DNA of 64,000 nt from Owenia fusiformis (Eukaryota; Annelida; Polychaeta; Sabellida; Oweniidae). Below, in pieces: positions 49,325 through 60,384 of the stretch (position 1 is its first letter; the number at the start of each line of letters is the position of its first letter). The DNA lies in contig CAIIXF020000001.1 of NCBI GenBank assembly GCA_903813345.2, positions 31,301,915 to 31,365,914 on the forward strand, given 5' to 3'. The position numbers and the translations under genes are program-made. Below the pieces are notes generated by a model. It had not been told where the DNA came from and ran no database searches. It worked only from the letters and a program-made list of their open reading frames with translations.

Positions 49325-50200
49325 TGAAATGGTTATCCTGAAAATGAGTAGACAAGACTTTACCAACACAATTTGAGGACGGAAAATCCAAAGTGGCCAC
49401 CTTAAAATTTACCCAGAATGCCAAACATTTAGTCAGTTCTAGATTTTCATACTAAGAACCACCCCTGAAAATTTAAAATTGATCCGTCACACAGTTAACC
49501 AGAAAACATGTAAACAAGACTTTACAGACAAGATTTCAGGATGGAAAATCCAAAATGGCTGCCTTGACATTTACCAAGAATGTCAAAAAACTAATCTGTT
49601 TGTAGATTTTCATACTAAGAATCATCCCTGAAAATATGAAATTGATCTACCACACAGTTCACCTGAAAACGGGTAGACAAGAAAATCCAAAATGGCTACC
49701 TTAACATTTACGCAGAATGCAAAAAAAGTAATCAGATGTAGATTTTCATACAAAGAATCATCCCTGAAAATTTGAAATTGATCTATCAAACCGTTTACCT
49801 AAAAACGCGTAGACAAGACTTTACAGGCAAGATTTTAAGACGGAAATCCAAAATGGCTGCCTTGACATTTACCCAGAATGCAAAAAAACTAATCAGTTCT
49901 AGATTTTCATACTAAGAATCATTCCTGAAAATTTGAAATTGATCTACCAAACAGTTCACCTGAAAACGAGTAGACAAGACTTTACAGACAAGATTTTAGG
50001 ACGGAAAATCCAAAATGGCTGCCTTGACATTTACCCAGAATGCCAAAAAACTAATGAGATCTAGATTTATATACTAAGAATCATCCCTGAAAATTTGAAA
50101 TTGATCCACCAAACGGTTCACCTGAAAACGCGCAGACAAGACTTCACAGACAAGATTTTGGGACCGAAAAATCCAAAATGGCCGACAATAAAAAAGTCCT
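49325..50200. repeat. 160-bp tandem repeat array, about six copies
   Basis: The phrase CTGAAAACG(A/C)GTAGACAAG recurs near 49335, 49500, 49660, 49797, 49957 and 50117, about 160 bp apart except one copy shortened by roughly 23 bp. Each unit contains AAATCCAAAATGGCTGCC and TTTACCCAGAATGC. A further partial unit (TTTACTCAGCATGCTC) appears at 51550, just outside the right end of the element. Confidence 0.9.
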
Positions 50201-50261
50201 TATGAGTTTTTGCTGATTTCTTTTTACAAAACTAGATAATGGCAACTCCGCGGAGTAGCAA

Positions 50262-51003
50262 ATCCCAACGAACAAAATATCAATTACCGAATTCCAATCA
50301 ATTATACTAATTACTTTGGTTAAAATTGAAAAATTTAGATTTTAGAATTGCGAATTCCTGCAAAGCAGCCATTTTGAATTTTCTGAGGTACAAATCTGAA
50401 AAATAATAGCATAATTGTGATCTACTCCAAAGTTTCTTCAATTTGAGTATAATATAGCCATACTTTGAAGGGATCGAAAAATGATTGCTAAATCGTACAT
50501 TAGACGGCCATTTTGAATTTTACGAGGCTCGAATCAGAAAAAAGATACAATATTTGCAATCTACTTTTAATTGCCTTTCATTTGAGTATAATAAAGCTAT
50601 ACTTCAGAAAGATCTTAAGATTAGCGAAAATTTCTGTTGTCCTGACCCCCCATACACGGCCCCTGGGGGTCAGGATGAAAAACACAGAATATACGTGAAA
50701 TAGATAGATGTTGCGAATATACTACCAAAATTTCAAACAATAATATTAATTACTTTGGTTTAGAATGAAAAATTTATGATTTTTGCGAAAAAGTCCCGTC
50801 ATTTTTAAAGCGGCGGCCATCTTGAAAAATTTTTTTTTGCGTAAAACTATTCATCAATATACATCTTTCCACCAAATATAAAGAAAATCCGTCTACTAAT
50901 ATTTGAGTTATCTTCCGGACGGACGGACGGACTGACGGACTGACGGACTGACGGACGGACGGAGGGCTTCACTATATCCCTACCTAACTTCGTTCGTTGG
51001 GAT
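50262..51003. mobile_element. 742-bp element, 12-bp TIRs and CGGA microsatellite
   Basis: Perfect 12-bp inverted ends ATCCCAACGAAC (50262-50273) and GTTCGTTGGGAT (50992-51003) enclose it. A CGGA/CTGA microsatellite (50916-50963) stops about 40 bp before the right end. The repeated phrase GGCCATTTTGAATTTT occurs twice inside. It is nested within the 49300-51532 element. A diverged partial copy of its left flank (GCAACTCCGNGGANTAGCAAAT) appears at about 55156-55180. Confidence 0.75.
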
Positions 51004-51532
51004 AATGATCACATATAACTACTGTTAACAATAAAGTAGGCTTTTACAGCAAAGTACATCTGAAATTATTTATAAAGCTACTAAATAGTTAAAGTATGAA
51101 AACTCAAAAACACCATTCAATATGATACAAAGTATTATCGCACGCTAAGTTTTCTTAAGACATTCAAAATGGCTGACATGACTGAGCTAGCAGGTCCAAA
51201 ACCTAATCAGATCTAGAATGAAGTGAGCTGAACAAGATGTTAAAGTTTTAAAAGCAACTGTGAAGCAGTTTTTCTTAAAGTTTGCAGACAAGGATTTTAG
51301 CATTTGACTTCAAAATGGCCGACAGGAAGTAGGTTTCGAGTTAAATTTTTTTCATCCACATCTATAGGCACTCATAAGTTATTCCTGAAAATTAGAAGGT
51401 GATACCTGTAGTGGTTTTGGAGAAAACTGCCGGACGTACGGACGGACAGACAGACAGACAACCAACCAGACAGACGGACGGACGGATGCGCCTAGGACGA
51501 CAATATGGCCCCACACTATGTGGTGGGGACAT

Positions 51533-53066
51533 AAAAACGACTGCTTTAAAATTTACTCAGCATGCTCTAAAACTAATCAGTTCTCTAACAAGAAGCAAAC
51601 CTGGATATATTTCAGACAAGAAAACTATTGTAACCTTTTAAGGTATCTTGGTATTTTTTCAACAAACTGAAGTCATGAAGAATTTCATACCATTACACAG
51701 TCCTAAGCCTATATTTATGTGTTTATGTATAAGCATAGGATTATTTATATAATTCACTTTATTTCAGTCTGGAGCACAATAGGTTTAACTACAAAGCTGA
51801 AGATATGCTAGGAAGTTACAGTGCAGAGAGGTTCTTCAAGCTATGGAGAGATTCAAGAAGCCACGGTAGAACTTTGAGCCATCTTCATATACAAGATGCC
51901 ATGTGAGGCTTCAGAAGAGCACTCCCTTACTTCCTTCAGTAAATCACTTGTGCAAAAACTAGATAACGACAATGCCAGGGTATAACATATCCAATTGTAC
52001 ATTTAATAGTGTCAGATAAGACTGGTAGAAATCATTTCTTTAAATAATTCTTGCATGGATCTACATTATGAACAAAATCATTTTATCAATTTTTGAGTTA
52101 AAATAAAAAAATGTAAGATCATGCAGATCATTTTTAAATGGCCAACTACATTTGCAGTACTTAAACCTTTTTAAAAATGTATGTGTGGTTGCACATTCTT
52201 TATATTGTTTTGCTTGCTCTAAATACATATATTATGCTCAGTGATAGTAATTAAGAAGATATATACATTCATATTCTATGAATTATTCAAGGATATGACC
52301 AGAAGATAATGATTGCTCATTAGACCAGCAATTTTATCAGGGATTGTTTTTCAGTTTTATCTTTTCCGTGTTTGATTATGATGATAATTATACTAATCAC
52401 ATGTAACTTCTTATTTCATCATTAAGGCATTTATTCAGGAACAATATTATATTATCTTTTCTGTTTAAATCAATTCACTGGAAATATCTGCTTTTATTAG
52501 AATAATGACGCTTATCTGGTTAACTTATGAAAGCAATTATACTATTATACAGACAATTAAAATCTCAATTTTATCTTTCTTGATAAACAATGCCAACATA
52601 TTAATTAAAGTAATTAGATGATACAGATTTGATAATAAAAAGCCATTTTATAATTTCTTAGATTATTAAAAAACTGAACAGCTAAGTAAGGACAATATCA
52701 GGTAAGTCATTATTACTATTGTAACAAGCTTAAATAATTAAACTTGCTTCAATCCAAATGCCTAACTTTATAGATATTGAACTTGTTATGCCTATTTGTG
52801 TCATTGTAATGAAGACTTATGTTGCACGATTCCTTATTTGAAGATATAAGAGAATGCAAGAGAAAATGCAAACAATAATAAAATTGTATAAATTGGAGAC
52901 CTTAATGGTTTTTCAAACTTTGATAATGTACTGATATACACCCTATGGGTATCTAGTGTGTAAATGTAATGCTTGATCATAATTATATTACATGAATAAA
53001 TAAAAAAATAATGTCTTATATTTTGTAAATTATATTATATAATATAAATTTTAGTTGTGAAACAAA
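51533..53066. other. Intergenic region, presumed promoter side of vWA gene
   Basis: AT-rich, with a partial 160-bp unit at its left edge. A TATA-rich run (TTATATTATATAATATAAAT) ends about 20 bp before the vWA start codon. I see no other gene. Confidence 0.45.
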
Positions 53067-53139
53067 ATGGATCTGCGTATATGCGCAATGTTGTTGGTGT
53101 TTGTCGTATTGTCTCAGAGTGCAGAGGATGAAGTCGGCA
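53067..53139 (+). CDS. Secreted vWA protein, exon 1: signal peptide
   Basis: The ATG at 53067 is in a good context (ACAAAATGG) and opens MDLRICAMLLVFVVLSQSAE then DEVG, a typical N-terminal signal peptide with a hydrophobic core at residues 7-16 and likely cleavage near SQSA-ED. The donor is A|GTAAGT, phase 1. Together with exons 2-8 it gives 471 codons of a secreted protein with two vWA domains. Such proteins are usually extracellular matrix or adhesion proteins (matrilin, collagen VI-like). The gene runs divergently from PTBP. Confidence 0.85.
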
Positions 53140-54091
53140 GTAAGTAATTATAAACTGGATTAAATAAAAAAAACATAAATTGCTACCCCCTTTGTCACCC
53201 CATGCAGACAGATCGACTAGAATTACATTTGTATGATGTGAGACTCGACATTCACCTGGAAACTTGAAATAATTTGTCACCCACGGAGCAAATTAATTTT
53301 TACTGCTTAATAGTGATTGCAGTGATTGAAAAAAACGATATAAAGATAAAACCGCAACGAATTATTTGTAGATTTCTTTGAAAAACTAAAAATATACATC
53401 ACATATCGAATTCTCCAAAAACAAAAAAAACATGTATAAATTGTAAGGCCTATATTAATATTTGAAACGCAACTATTATTCGAACTTATGATCGGACATT
53501 AGTATGATACTAGTATTACTTTATTATCTTGAAGTACACATCACACTTATGTCTGATCATAAGTTTGAATAATAGTTGTGTTTCAAATATTAATTGTATG
53601 ACATACACGAGACCAGTGTTAATGCTATCAGGGGGAATCGGACCTATATGCCTTCCTATTTATACATGTTTTTTTCTGTTTTGATATGTGAAGCATATTT
53701 CTTAGTTTTTCAAAGAAATCTACGAATATTTTGTTGCAGTTTTATCATTACATCATAATTTCAATCACCACCATTACGATTTAAACGAGTTACTTTGAAC
53801 TCACCAGTTATAAAGCAGTAAAAAAATTAATTTGCTTCATGGGTGGCAAAATTTTTCTAATTTTCTGATGAATGCCGAGTCTCGCATCATACGAATGTAA
53901 GTTAGCATGATCTAAGATGATAGACAAAATAAAATAAAGCATGTTAAAATGCAGTATAAGAGTTCTAACATTTTATCTTGATTTCAATGAAAATGTAAAA
54001 GTTGAGGTTAAATAATAGTCTGTCAAGATACTAAACCATATTGTAGTGTATTCTTGGGCTATAAGAATCAAACATATATTTTCTACTTTAG
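53140..54091 (+). other. vWA intron 1, filled by a foldback element
   Basis: About 70% of this intron is the palindromic element at 53226-53897; the remainder is plain AT-rich sequence. Confidence 0.7.
53226..53897. mobile_element. 672-bp palindromic foldback MITE, TA-flanked
   Basis: The whole element folds on itself. The left end CATTTGTATGATGTGAGACT matches the reverse complement of the right end AGTCTCGCATCATACGAATG with few mismatches, and similarity continues to the centre near 53.53 kb. Both sides abut TA, as expected for Tc1/mariner-type insertion. There is no coding capacity; the 81-codon antisense frame in it is incidental. Confidence 0.8.
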
Positions 54092-54249
54092 TTCCTCATT
54101 GTGTGGATATCGTATTTGTGCTGCAAAATTCCTGCAATTTGAAACAGCATAGATATGTTGATGCAGCAGAATTATTTATGCAAAGAGCAGCCGATAAACT
54201 AATTGACACCAATGGAAGGGCCAAGCTCTCCTTGATCACATACAGCAAG
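54092..54249 (+). CDS. vWA protein exon 2: start of first vWA domain
   Basis: It encodes (I)PHCVDIVFVLQNSCNLKQHR, then YVDAAELFMQRAADKLIDTN and GRAKLSLITYSK (residues 25-77). DIVFVLQNSCN is the strand 1 position of a vWA domain, but the metal-ion site DxSxS is degenerate: Gln36 and Asn40 replace the first Asp and second Ser. RAKLSLITYS is the following strand. The acceptor is CTACTTTAG and the donor AAG|GTGAGC. Phases 1 in, 0 out. Confidence 0.88.
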
Positions 54250-54432
54250 GTGAGCAATATCCCCATAATATGGTAACTGAGCTGCCTTATAAATACGTTC
54301 ACATCACTCTTTGTATGCAGCACTACTCACAAGGTTAGACACAATAGTTCTATAGTGTAGTCAATGAGGATTTAAGTTATTCTGTATTGTTTTTCAAATG
54401 TTACATGATATGATTCTTCATTACTGGAATAG

Positions 54433-54617
54433 GATGCAGAAGAGATAATTCACAAAAAGACAGCAGCTGAATTTAAAACTGCACTCACTCAAACAGATAT
54501 CCATGGAGGAACTACATGTAACTACCTTAAAGCTGAAACATACAAGGCCCTCAGCATGGTACGCAATGGAACATATTTTGATGATGTACAGGACAAAGAT
54601 GGAAAAACAATACCAAG
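54433..54617 (+). CDS. vWA protein exon 3: first vWA domain, middle
   Basis: It encodes DAEEIIHKKTAAEFKTALTQ, then TDIHGGTTCNYLKAETYKAL and SMVRNGTYFDDVQDKDGKTI and P (residues 78-138). GGTTCNYLKA aligns with the MIDAS Thr loop of vWA (GxTxxxxAL). NGT is a potential N-glycosylation site. It has 185 nt, phase 0 in and 2 out, with donor AAG|GTTAAC. Confidence 0.88.
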
Positions 54618-54816
54618 GTTAACTATACACACACGAGAAAATATACTTTTTGTCAAATGAGCCAAAAAGAACTTTTGTAACAACTATATATGGTACATCT
54701 ATATATCAAATGATTCACACTATACTTTCTTATGTCAAAAAGCACTTATTTGCAACTACCATACCTGGACATTGTACATGTTTGGTGTAAACTGTTATTT
54801 ACTAAATTTTCTTCAG

Positions 54817-55109
54817 GGGAAAGTTTGTAGTGGTTCTTACAGATGGGATCTCATTTGATCGCAAGAGCAACATGGCAGAGGCATTGTCCAAAACAAAGGA
54901 ACAAATAGAGCTCTTACGTGGGTCTCATGGTGGTATAAAGTATATCACTTTGCATTTTGATGTCACTCAACCAGGGGATACAAGACTAGGGAATGTAGAG
55001 ATCGATGCATATGACCCTGTCACACGCCTATCTCTGACAGAATCAGACCCACTCCCTGCTCTAATGCTATCACTATCAAAATATATTTGTGAAAAGAAAG
55101 ATGTGCCAG
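54817..55109 (+). CDS. vWA protein exon 4: end of first vWA domain
   Basis: It encodes RGKFVVVLTDGISFDRKSNM, then AEALSKTKEQIELLRGSHGG, IKYITLHFDVTQPGDTRLGN and on to CEKKDVP (residues 139-236). FVVVLTDG is the hallmark vWA strand 4 with the metal-site Asp, and IKYITLHFDV the next strand. It has 293 nt, phase 2 in and 1 out. The acceptor is TTTTCTTCAG and the donor CAG|GTTAGT. Confidence 0.9.
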
Positions 55110-55682
55110 GTTAGTCTATAATTACAATCATTTTAACATAACAAAACGAGAAAACAGCAACTCCGAGGAATAGCAAATGCCACTGACCGTTGAAACATAT
55201 TTTATTAAATCACCAGTCATTTTGGACATTATCTGAAAGTAATAACCACTCCAGGAAGTAGTAGAGTAGTAATATTGTCCGGCAAAATCTATACCCATGA
55301 TGTTAGCAATTGATGTCAATAACAATTGATATTTGAGTTATCAAAAAAATTATAAAATAAAGTAGCTATCTTGGATTCATCAGTCATCTTGAAAATCCCT
55401 TCCTGACCAGATTTCTATGTCTATATGGCATCACCATATAAAATATGAACAAAATATGTCAACTGTTATTAGAGTTGTCAAAGATTACATTTGTCAACAA
55501 GTAATTGTGGCCATTTCCCAAAAAATTCCTTCTTGACTCTTAAGTCTATGGCTTTCTTAGATTGACCAAGAATTAACAAAAGTTGAATATTCCAAAAGCA
55601 GCACCTTTACTATATCACTATAACCATGACTATAATGATTGATTTTGAAATTTTCAACTTTAAAAAGTTTCAAATGTTTCAG
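55110..55682 (+). other. vWA intron 4 with partial repeat
   Basis: It contains a diverged copy (about 55150-55190) of the left end of the 50262-51003 element. The rest of the intron may be its decayed body, but no matching right end or microsatellite was seen. Confidence 0.45.
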
Positions 55683-55901
55683 TGAGCTGTAACAATACTC
55701 TTGATATTGTCTACATCATGGACAGATCCAAGAGCATCAACGTTAAAGATATTAAGTTTGTCAAACAGTTCTTCATCGATCTCACTGAAAAACTCATGTC
55801 AGCTGCACCCGACACTAATATAGGAGCTATATCTTACTTTGGACAAATCATACATGAGTTCAAACTTGGAGAGTTCAAGACAAAAGAAGAAGTCATTGAA
55901 G
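55683..55901 (+). CDS. vWA protein exon 5: start of second vWA domain
   Basis: It encodes VSCNNTLDIVYIMDRSKSIN, then VKDIKFVKQFFIDLTEKLMS, AAPDTNIGAISYFGQIIHEF and KLGEFKTKEEVIE (residues 237-309). DIVYIMDRSKS has a complete MIDAS DxSxS (Asp250, Ser252, Ser254), so this domain should bind a divalent cation, unlike the first. NNT is a potential N-glycosylation site. It has 219 nt, phase 1 in and out; the acceptor is AATGTTTCAG. Confidence 0.9.
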
Positions 55902-57497
55902 GTTTGTAGTAGTTATTCAATGTTACTATACTATTTTGATCAACCTGGCACTTCACTCAGTTGATAATTCCAAAAGTTGAAAAACTGGAATTAAAGGTAG
56001 TATCCGATCTAGCGAGCAACCTTAACAGACACTATTAAATCTTTCATTTTTTTAAATCATATCTTGTCTAAAAAAGTCCCTAAAGCGCATACTTTATCTC
56101 AGGAAAACAAAAGATTCTTACAATTTTTCTGTGAATGTGACTACCACATTTATTATTTGGGAGAATTAAAAAATTTTCCCAATTTCAACAATTTTTACAT
56201 ACAGGGCGTATAAAAAAAAACGCAACAAGTAGTTATCTTGTAAAATCACAAAACTAGTGATACCTACATCAATTTCATTTAATGTATCATAAAGCCACAT
56301 CTCTCCTCTTTCCGATGATATGTCTATCATTCACATGTGATAATGGTTGGGTGAGAAATCCTTCCGTTTACACAGTGGGCCAAGTTTTAGATATTGAAAA
56401 AATCAGTGCAAGGGCTAAGTGCCAATGGAAGTTCCTCTGAGTTGAATTGTTGTGACTTTTTCTTTTGGAGCTATCTCAGGAGCATCTGTGCTCACAATTC
56501 CTCCACTAGATATTGCAAAACCTCGAGAAAGAATTGCCCATGGGCTGCTTTTCTCTGCTTTAACCCACAGATGACTCAGGGCTGAACCATGCATGACGTG
56601 GGCAGATGAGCGCATCTTTATGTGCAAGGAAGTGGTGGCAATTTGGAGAGGTATAGGATGTATTCTTGCAAGATTATGAGTATGGACACTTTACTGTCTA
56701 TGCCACACCTGTCATATCTTCTTCCAATAGCCCCTATGCCCTTTGTACTGGCTTTTGCAATTTTTAAAACTTGGGTCCGAGCTGAATTTTGCCCCACTTT
56801 GCAAAATTAATGATTATTCAGCCAGTCATGACTTCCTGTGAATGAATGATATGCCATTGCAAAGAGGAGTAATTTGGCTTTTTGGTACATTGAATGAAAA
56901 GGATGCAGTCAGCATTGGTTTTATGTTTTTTTCCCAATATTGCATCAGGCTCCGTACACTGACTTTTGCGATGTTTATAACTTGGCCAAAAGCTAATTTT
57001 GGCCCACTTTGCAAATGGAATGATTACTCGCCCAACCATGACCAAATATCAATGAATGATATATCATTGTAAAGAGGAGACACATGGCTTAATGGTGCAT
57101 TGAATGAAATTAATTTTGTTATCATTGGTTTTGTGCTTTTCCGAGATAACAATCTGTTGCGTTTTTTTTTATACGCACTGTATAGCAAATCTTTTGGGAG
57201 AGTTTATGATTAAGATCATCGCTAGGTCAACTGTACTTGTTGCTTGCAATATTGTCATCTCTTACAGATCTGATGCTACCATTACACATCATGTTAAATA
57301 AAATGGGATGTATATATTAAAAGCGTTAAAAAAGGAATAACATGAATTTTGTGCCCTACTTACAAAACATCACTTGCTCCTCTCCCTTTGGCACTTGTGC
57401 TTAGATATCTTAAAATAAAGAACACTAATGTGTTTGCAATCTAAAACTCTCAAAAAAAAATAATACCCACATTTAATAAATATTCTTGACTTTGTAG
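55902..57497 (+). other. vWA intron 5: shared repeat interrupted by a MITE
   Basis: The segments at about 55990-56200 and 57183-57290 are similar to intron 6 at 59266-59316 and 60385-60660. They are split here by the TA-flanked MITE at 56202-57180, which intron 6 lacks. Confidence 0.65.
56202..57180. mobile_element. 979-bp Tc1/mariner-like MITE, TA TSD
   Basis: The ends CAGGGCGTATAAAAAAAAAC and (reverse complement of right end) CAGTGCGTATAAAAAAAAAC abut TA on both sides. Similarity continues about 150 bp inward (GAAAGAGGAG...ATGTGGCTTTAT against CAAAGAGGAG...CATGGCTTAATG style). About 213-bp direct repeats occur inside (near 56735 and 56950). There is no transposase frame. The empty site is preserved in the paralogous part of intron 6. 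Confidence 0.88.
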
Positions 57498-57716
57498 CTA
57501 TTGGACTGATACCAGAAAAAACTGGTAAATACACACATACCAACTATGCACTTGAGAGAGCTCGCACACACAAAGATTACTTTGGAATAGCTAGAGGTAA
57601 AGAGCCAGATGGAATTAGGAACAGAAAAGAGTTTGGTGATGTCATTGTTTTATCTACTGATGGTCGCACATGGTTACGTTATGGAGGGAAGAATGAGCAT
57701 GTTACACCAACACAGG
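57498..57716 (+). CDS. vWA protein exon 6: second vWA domain, middle
   Basis: It encodes AIGLIPEKTGKYTHTNYALE, then RARTHKDYFGIARGKEPDGI, RNRKEFGDVIVLSTDGRTWL and RYGGKNEHVTPTQ (residues 310-382). YTHTNYALERA carries the MIDAS Thr, and VIVLSTDGRTW is the strand with the metal-site Asp. It has 219 nt, phase 1 in and out, with acceptor TTTGTAG and donor G|GTAATG. Confidence 0.88.
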
Positions 57717-58472
57717 GTAATGAATTTTCTAATTTGAGAGCCTAACAGTTTGATTTTTGTTACCTTTAATCTTACTATATTAGTTATTAAAGCAGCTACA
57801 AGGACTGTGAAGAGAAAAATGGATAAATTTTACCTTTTCAGAGCTATTGGGCGAAGTTTGGTCTAACATCTTCTTCCTTATTCCTATTTTATTAAAATGT
57901 ATGCATATGGCAATATTCATCAACCAGTATAACAGATAAATAGTTTAGAATCTATAATTCTATACAAGGAGTTGCACTTATAGATTTTTCTAATTCTTTC
58001 CAAGTCGACGTCAAAACACCTAGTGGGTGAAATTGAAACTAATTTTTCTGGCTGCTTGAGTTGATAAAATATCTGATAGTGTGAGTCTTTTATGAAAACA
58101 TTCCTTACAGAAATCACTTGACAATTATTAGAAAACATTAAAGGGCGAATCCAAAGCGTAATCTGAAATAAAAGTGAAAAAATATTGCATGGACGTTAGA
58201 GAACAAACTTCTTGTTTAATGAAAAATGGCGGAGATTAAGGAGAAGAAAAAGACGAAGAATTAGAGGATTTTCTTTAGCTATTATCAATCGATATAATGT
58301 ATGTGCACAAATTCTAGTTGGATACATAGAAAAAAGATACATTTTTAAAGGCTATAACATATTCAAAGCTTTCATTTTACGATAGGCCCAGGATCACTGG
58401 ATACGACTCGACTTTTAACAAGAATACTATAATAAATCTTGGGGTTTGGGTGGCTAGGCAATGGTGTTATCA

Positions 58473-59195
58473 GTAGAGGTGTCACAGATACCCGATTTTG
58501 TTCCATTCCGCGAAACTAGGCTCTCGGGTCGGAACACAGAACAATTATTCAACATTTTGGTTTGGTTCTGGAAGAAGAGCATCGTACCTTTACACAGCTT
58601 TTAGCCCTCAAATCGCCGCAAAAAGGCATTTTTTCTTTTCATCGAAAGAAGTCCATTTTTTCACTCCTTATCATTGAAGAGTTTTCAAGAGGTTTTTGCT
58701 ACCAGATAGGTTTATCTTTCTTGAGTAGTATAATCTGCGACTTTGCACTGATCATGGCGGCGGCTAAACTCGAAATGTCAAATGAGCTTAAACCCGAGTA
58801 ACAATGTATTGAAGACGCTTCAAAGGACAGGAAAATCCACGTTTGGAAAAATTGCGGTAATCCTGTGATCGGCGGTTAGCTTCTGAGCGGGACCAGAGTG
58901 CCTTTAAAGATGTGAGGTTCAAATAACAGACGCACAAAGTGAATTGATCGTTAATTTTTGTTTTCCTTCCCAGTTCGAATGGGAGATCCACTTCTAGGAC
59001 ACGTCACACATAGATCTAATTTTGTATTTCCTGTACAAGCTAGATATCCAGTCATTGTCGATATACTTGCAAAATTAAGTACTTTTGTTGCAAATGACTA
59101 GATCTTGTCCTACAATAAATGGGGCGAGTTTGAATATAATACACATGGTCATTTTGTTCCGGAACCGTTCCGAAATTGTTCTGTTCCGAAGCCAA
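58473..59195 (+). mobile_element. Possible hAT-type transposon remnant
   Basis: It starts with AGAGGTGTCACAGATACCCG, a typical style of hAT end, and ends in a region rich in GTTCCGGAACCGTTCC. Inside, MAAAKLEMSNELKPE (58754 onward) is followed after a TAA stop, in the same frame, by EDASKDRKIHVWKNCGN, which faintly resembles the start of a BED-type zinc finger. The right terminus is not identified. The call is tentative. Confidence 0.3.
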
Positions 59196-59316
59196 ATGTA
59201 GTTTCCAGCCACATTCATTAAAACATGAACAAAATATTTAACATTAAATTATGCCTTTATAGAGGGAATCAGATATAGCGAGCAGGCTAAAGAAAAAATT
59301 GTTTCAATTTTAGAAT

Positions 59317-60384
59317 ATTTTTGGCTCATGTCATTGTCATTGCCATGTCTATTTTCTAACAATGAAGGACCCACGGTCCTATGCTCACACAGTTTGGAAC
59401 CTTCAGAGGAATTTATATCCTGACTTTCAAACAAAAATATTGATTTGGATTTGTAGTCTCGAACTTTGAGAAACTTAGATAGCATAGTTATGTGACCTAG
59501 TTTGATGACCTTTGACCTTGAAAATTTCACACATTCAGAGCTCAGTAAGGTCTTTTGTGATTAAGCTGACCAAAATTTACATCCAAAAATCAAATTGAAA
59601 AATCAACTTTTTTTGACCTTTCGAAGGTCAGTGAAGGTCAAGTAAAGGTCAAATCCTAAAACTAATGTCAGATTTGAACTCCTGGCAACTTGTAGATGAT
59701 TTTCAAAAAAAAAATTGGTCAAATTGAAGCAAGTTGAAAAATAACTTATTTTTACTGTTTTTTGACGTCAAATATTTCAAAAACGGTAAAAATTTGATGC
59801 TGACATATATTGAGAAATATGTAGGGAATGCTTAAATCTATTAATGATGTAATTTATTGCAGGAAATGATCAAGTATAAGGCAAACTTTAAGAATCTTGT
59901 CAATCACAAAACCTGCCATTGACTTTATACATGAGAAAGTTTCCTGAAAATGACTTAAGTCCTACTTTTTTTCAAATTTTATAGAGTAAACACCAAAAAC
60001 CGTAATTTTAAGAGCTTTGAAATCTTCAGAGGACATAAGTTGCATATACACCAACTACTAAAAGTTATTTGAAAGTTCTACTTCAACAAAGTGTCTAGTA
60101 TTTACAGAAAAGTTGACTTTTTGATGTCAAAATCCGCAATTTCTCGGAAACCGGGCGAACTTGGGAAATGGCGATGATAGGTCAAATAGGCATTATGGAT
60201 ATGCATAAAATGAATGTGAATATGACTCAATCCGAATAGCAGTTTTAATTTGTGCAGCCAATGTTGACGGACGGACGGACCAACGGACGGACGGACGGAC
60301 CAACGGACGAACGGACGGACGGACGGACCAACGGACGGACGGACGCCTGGTCGATCCCATAGGCTCACTGTGTGAGCCAAAAAT
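59317..60384. mobile_element. 1.07-kb element, 12-bp TIRs and CGGA microsatellite
   Basis: Perfect 12-bp inverted ends ATTTTTGGCTCA (59317-59328) and TGAGCCAAAAAT (60373-60384) bound it. A GGAC microsatellite fills 60266-60347, ending 37 bp before the right end, which folds as GGCTCAC...GTGAGCC. It carries seven AGGTCA/TGACCT hexamers. The long Ser/Val/Arg/Pro-rich antisense frames over the microsatellite are not genes. Confidence 0.78.
59493..59651. promoter_or_regulatory. Cluster of AGGTCA nuclear-receptor half-sites
   Basis: TGACCT occurs at 59493, 59506, 59513 and 59614, and AGGTCA at 59625, 59635 and 59646. Spacings form a DR1 (59506-59518), an everted repeat with 5-bp spacer (59614-59630), a DR4 (59625-59640) and a DR5 (59635-59651). 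Since they lie inside a mobile element, they may be family sequence rather than a selected enhancer. Confidence 0.4.

Larger units (their letters stand above)
49300..51532. mobile_element. Pearl/Helentron-like element with 160-bp core repeats
   Basis: Perfect 12-bp inverted ends ATGTCCCCACCA (49300-49311) and TGGTGGGGACAT (51521-51532) bound 2.2 kb. It contains about six tandem copies of a 160-bp unit near the left end. A GGAC/AGAC-type microsatellite lies at 51433-51487, 45 bp before the right end, and a small hairpin lies just inside each end. This layout matches what is known of bivalve pearl-type and related Helentron-associated non-autonomous elements. A second element (50262-51003) of the same style is nested in it. 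It has no coding capacity. Confidence 0.75.

Noticed and set aside
51399-51641. 80-codon frame with TDGQTDRQ repeats
   Set aside because: It is the microsatellite near the right end of the 49300-51532 element read as protein; not a gene.
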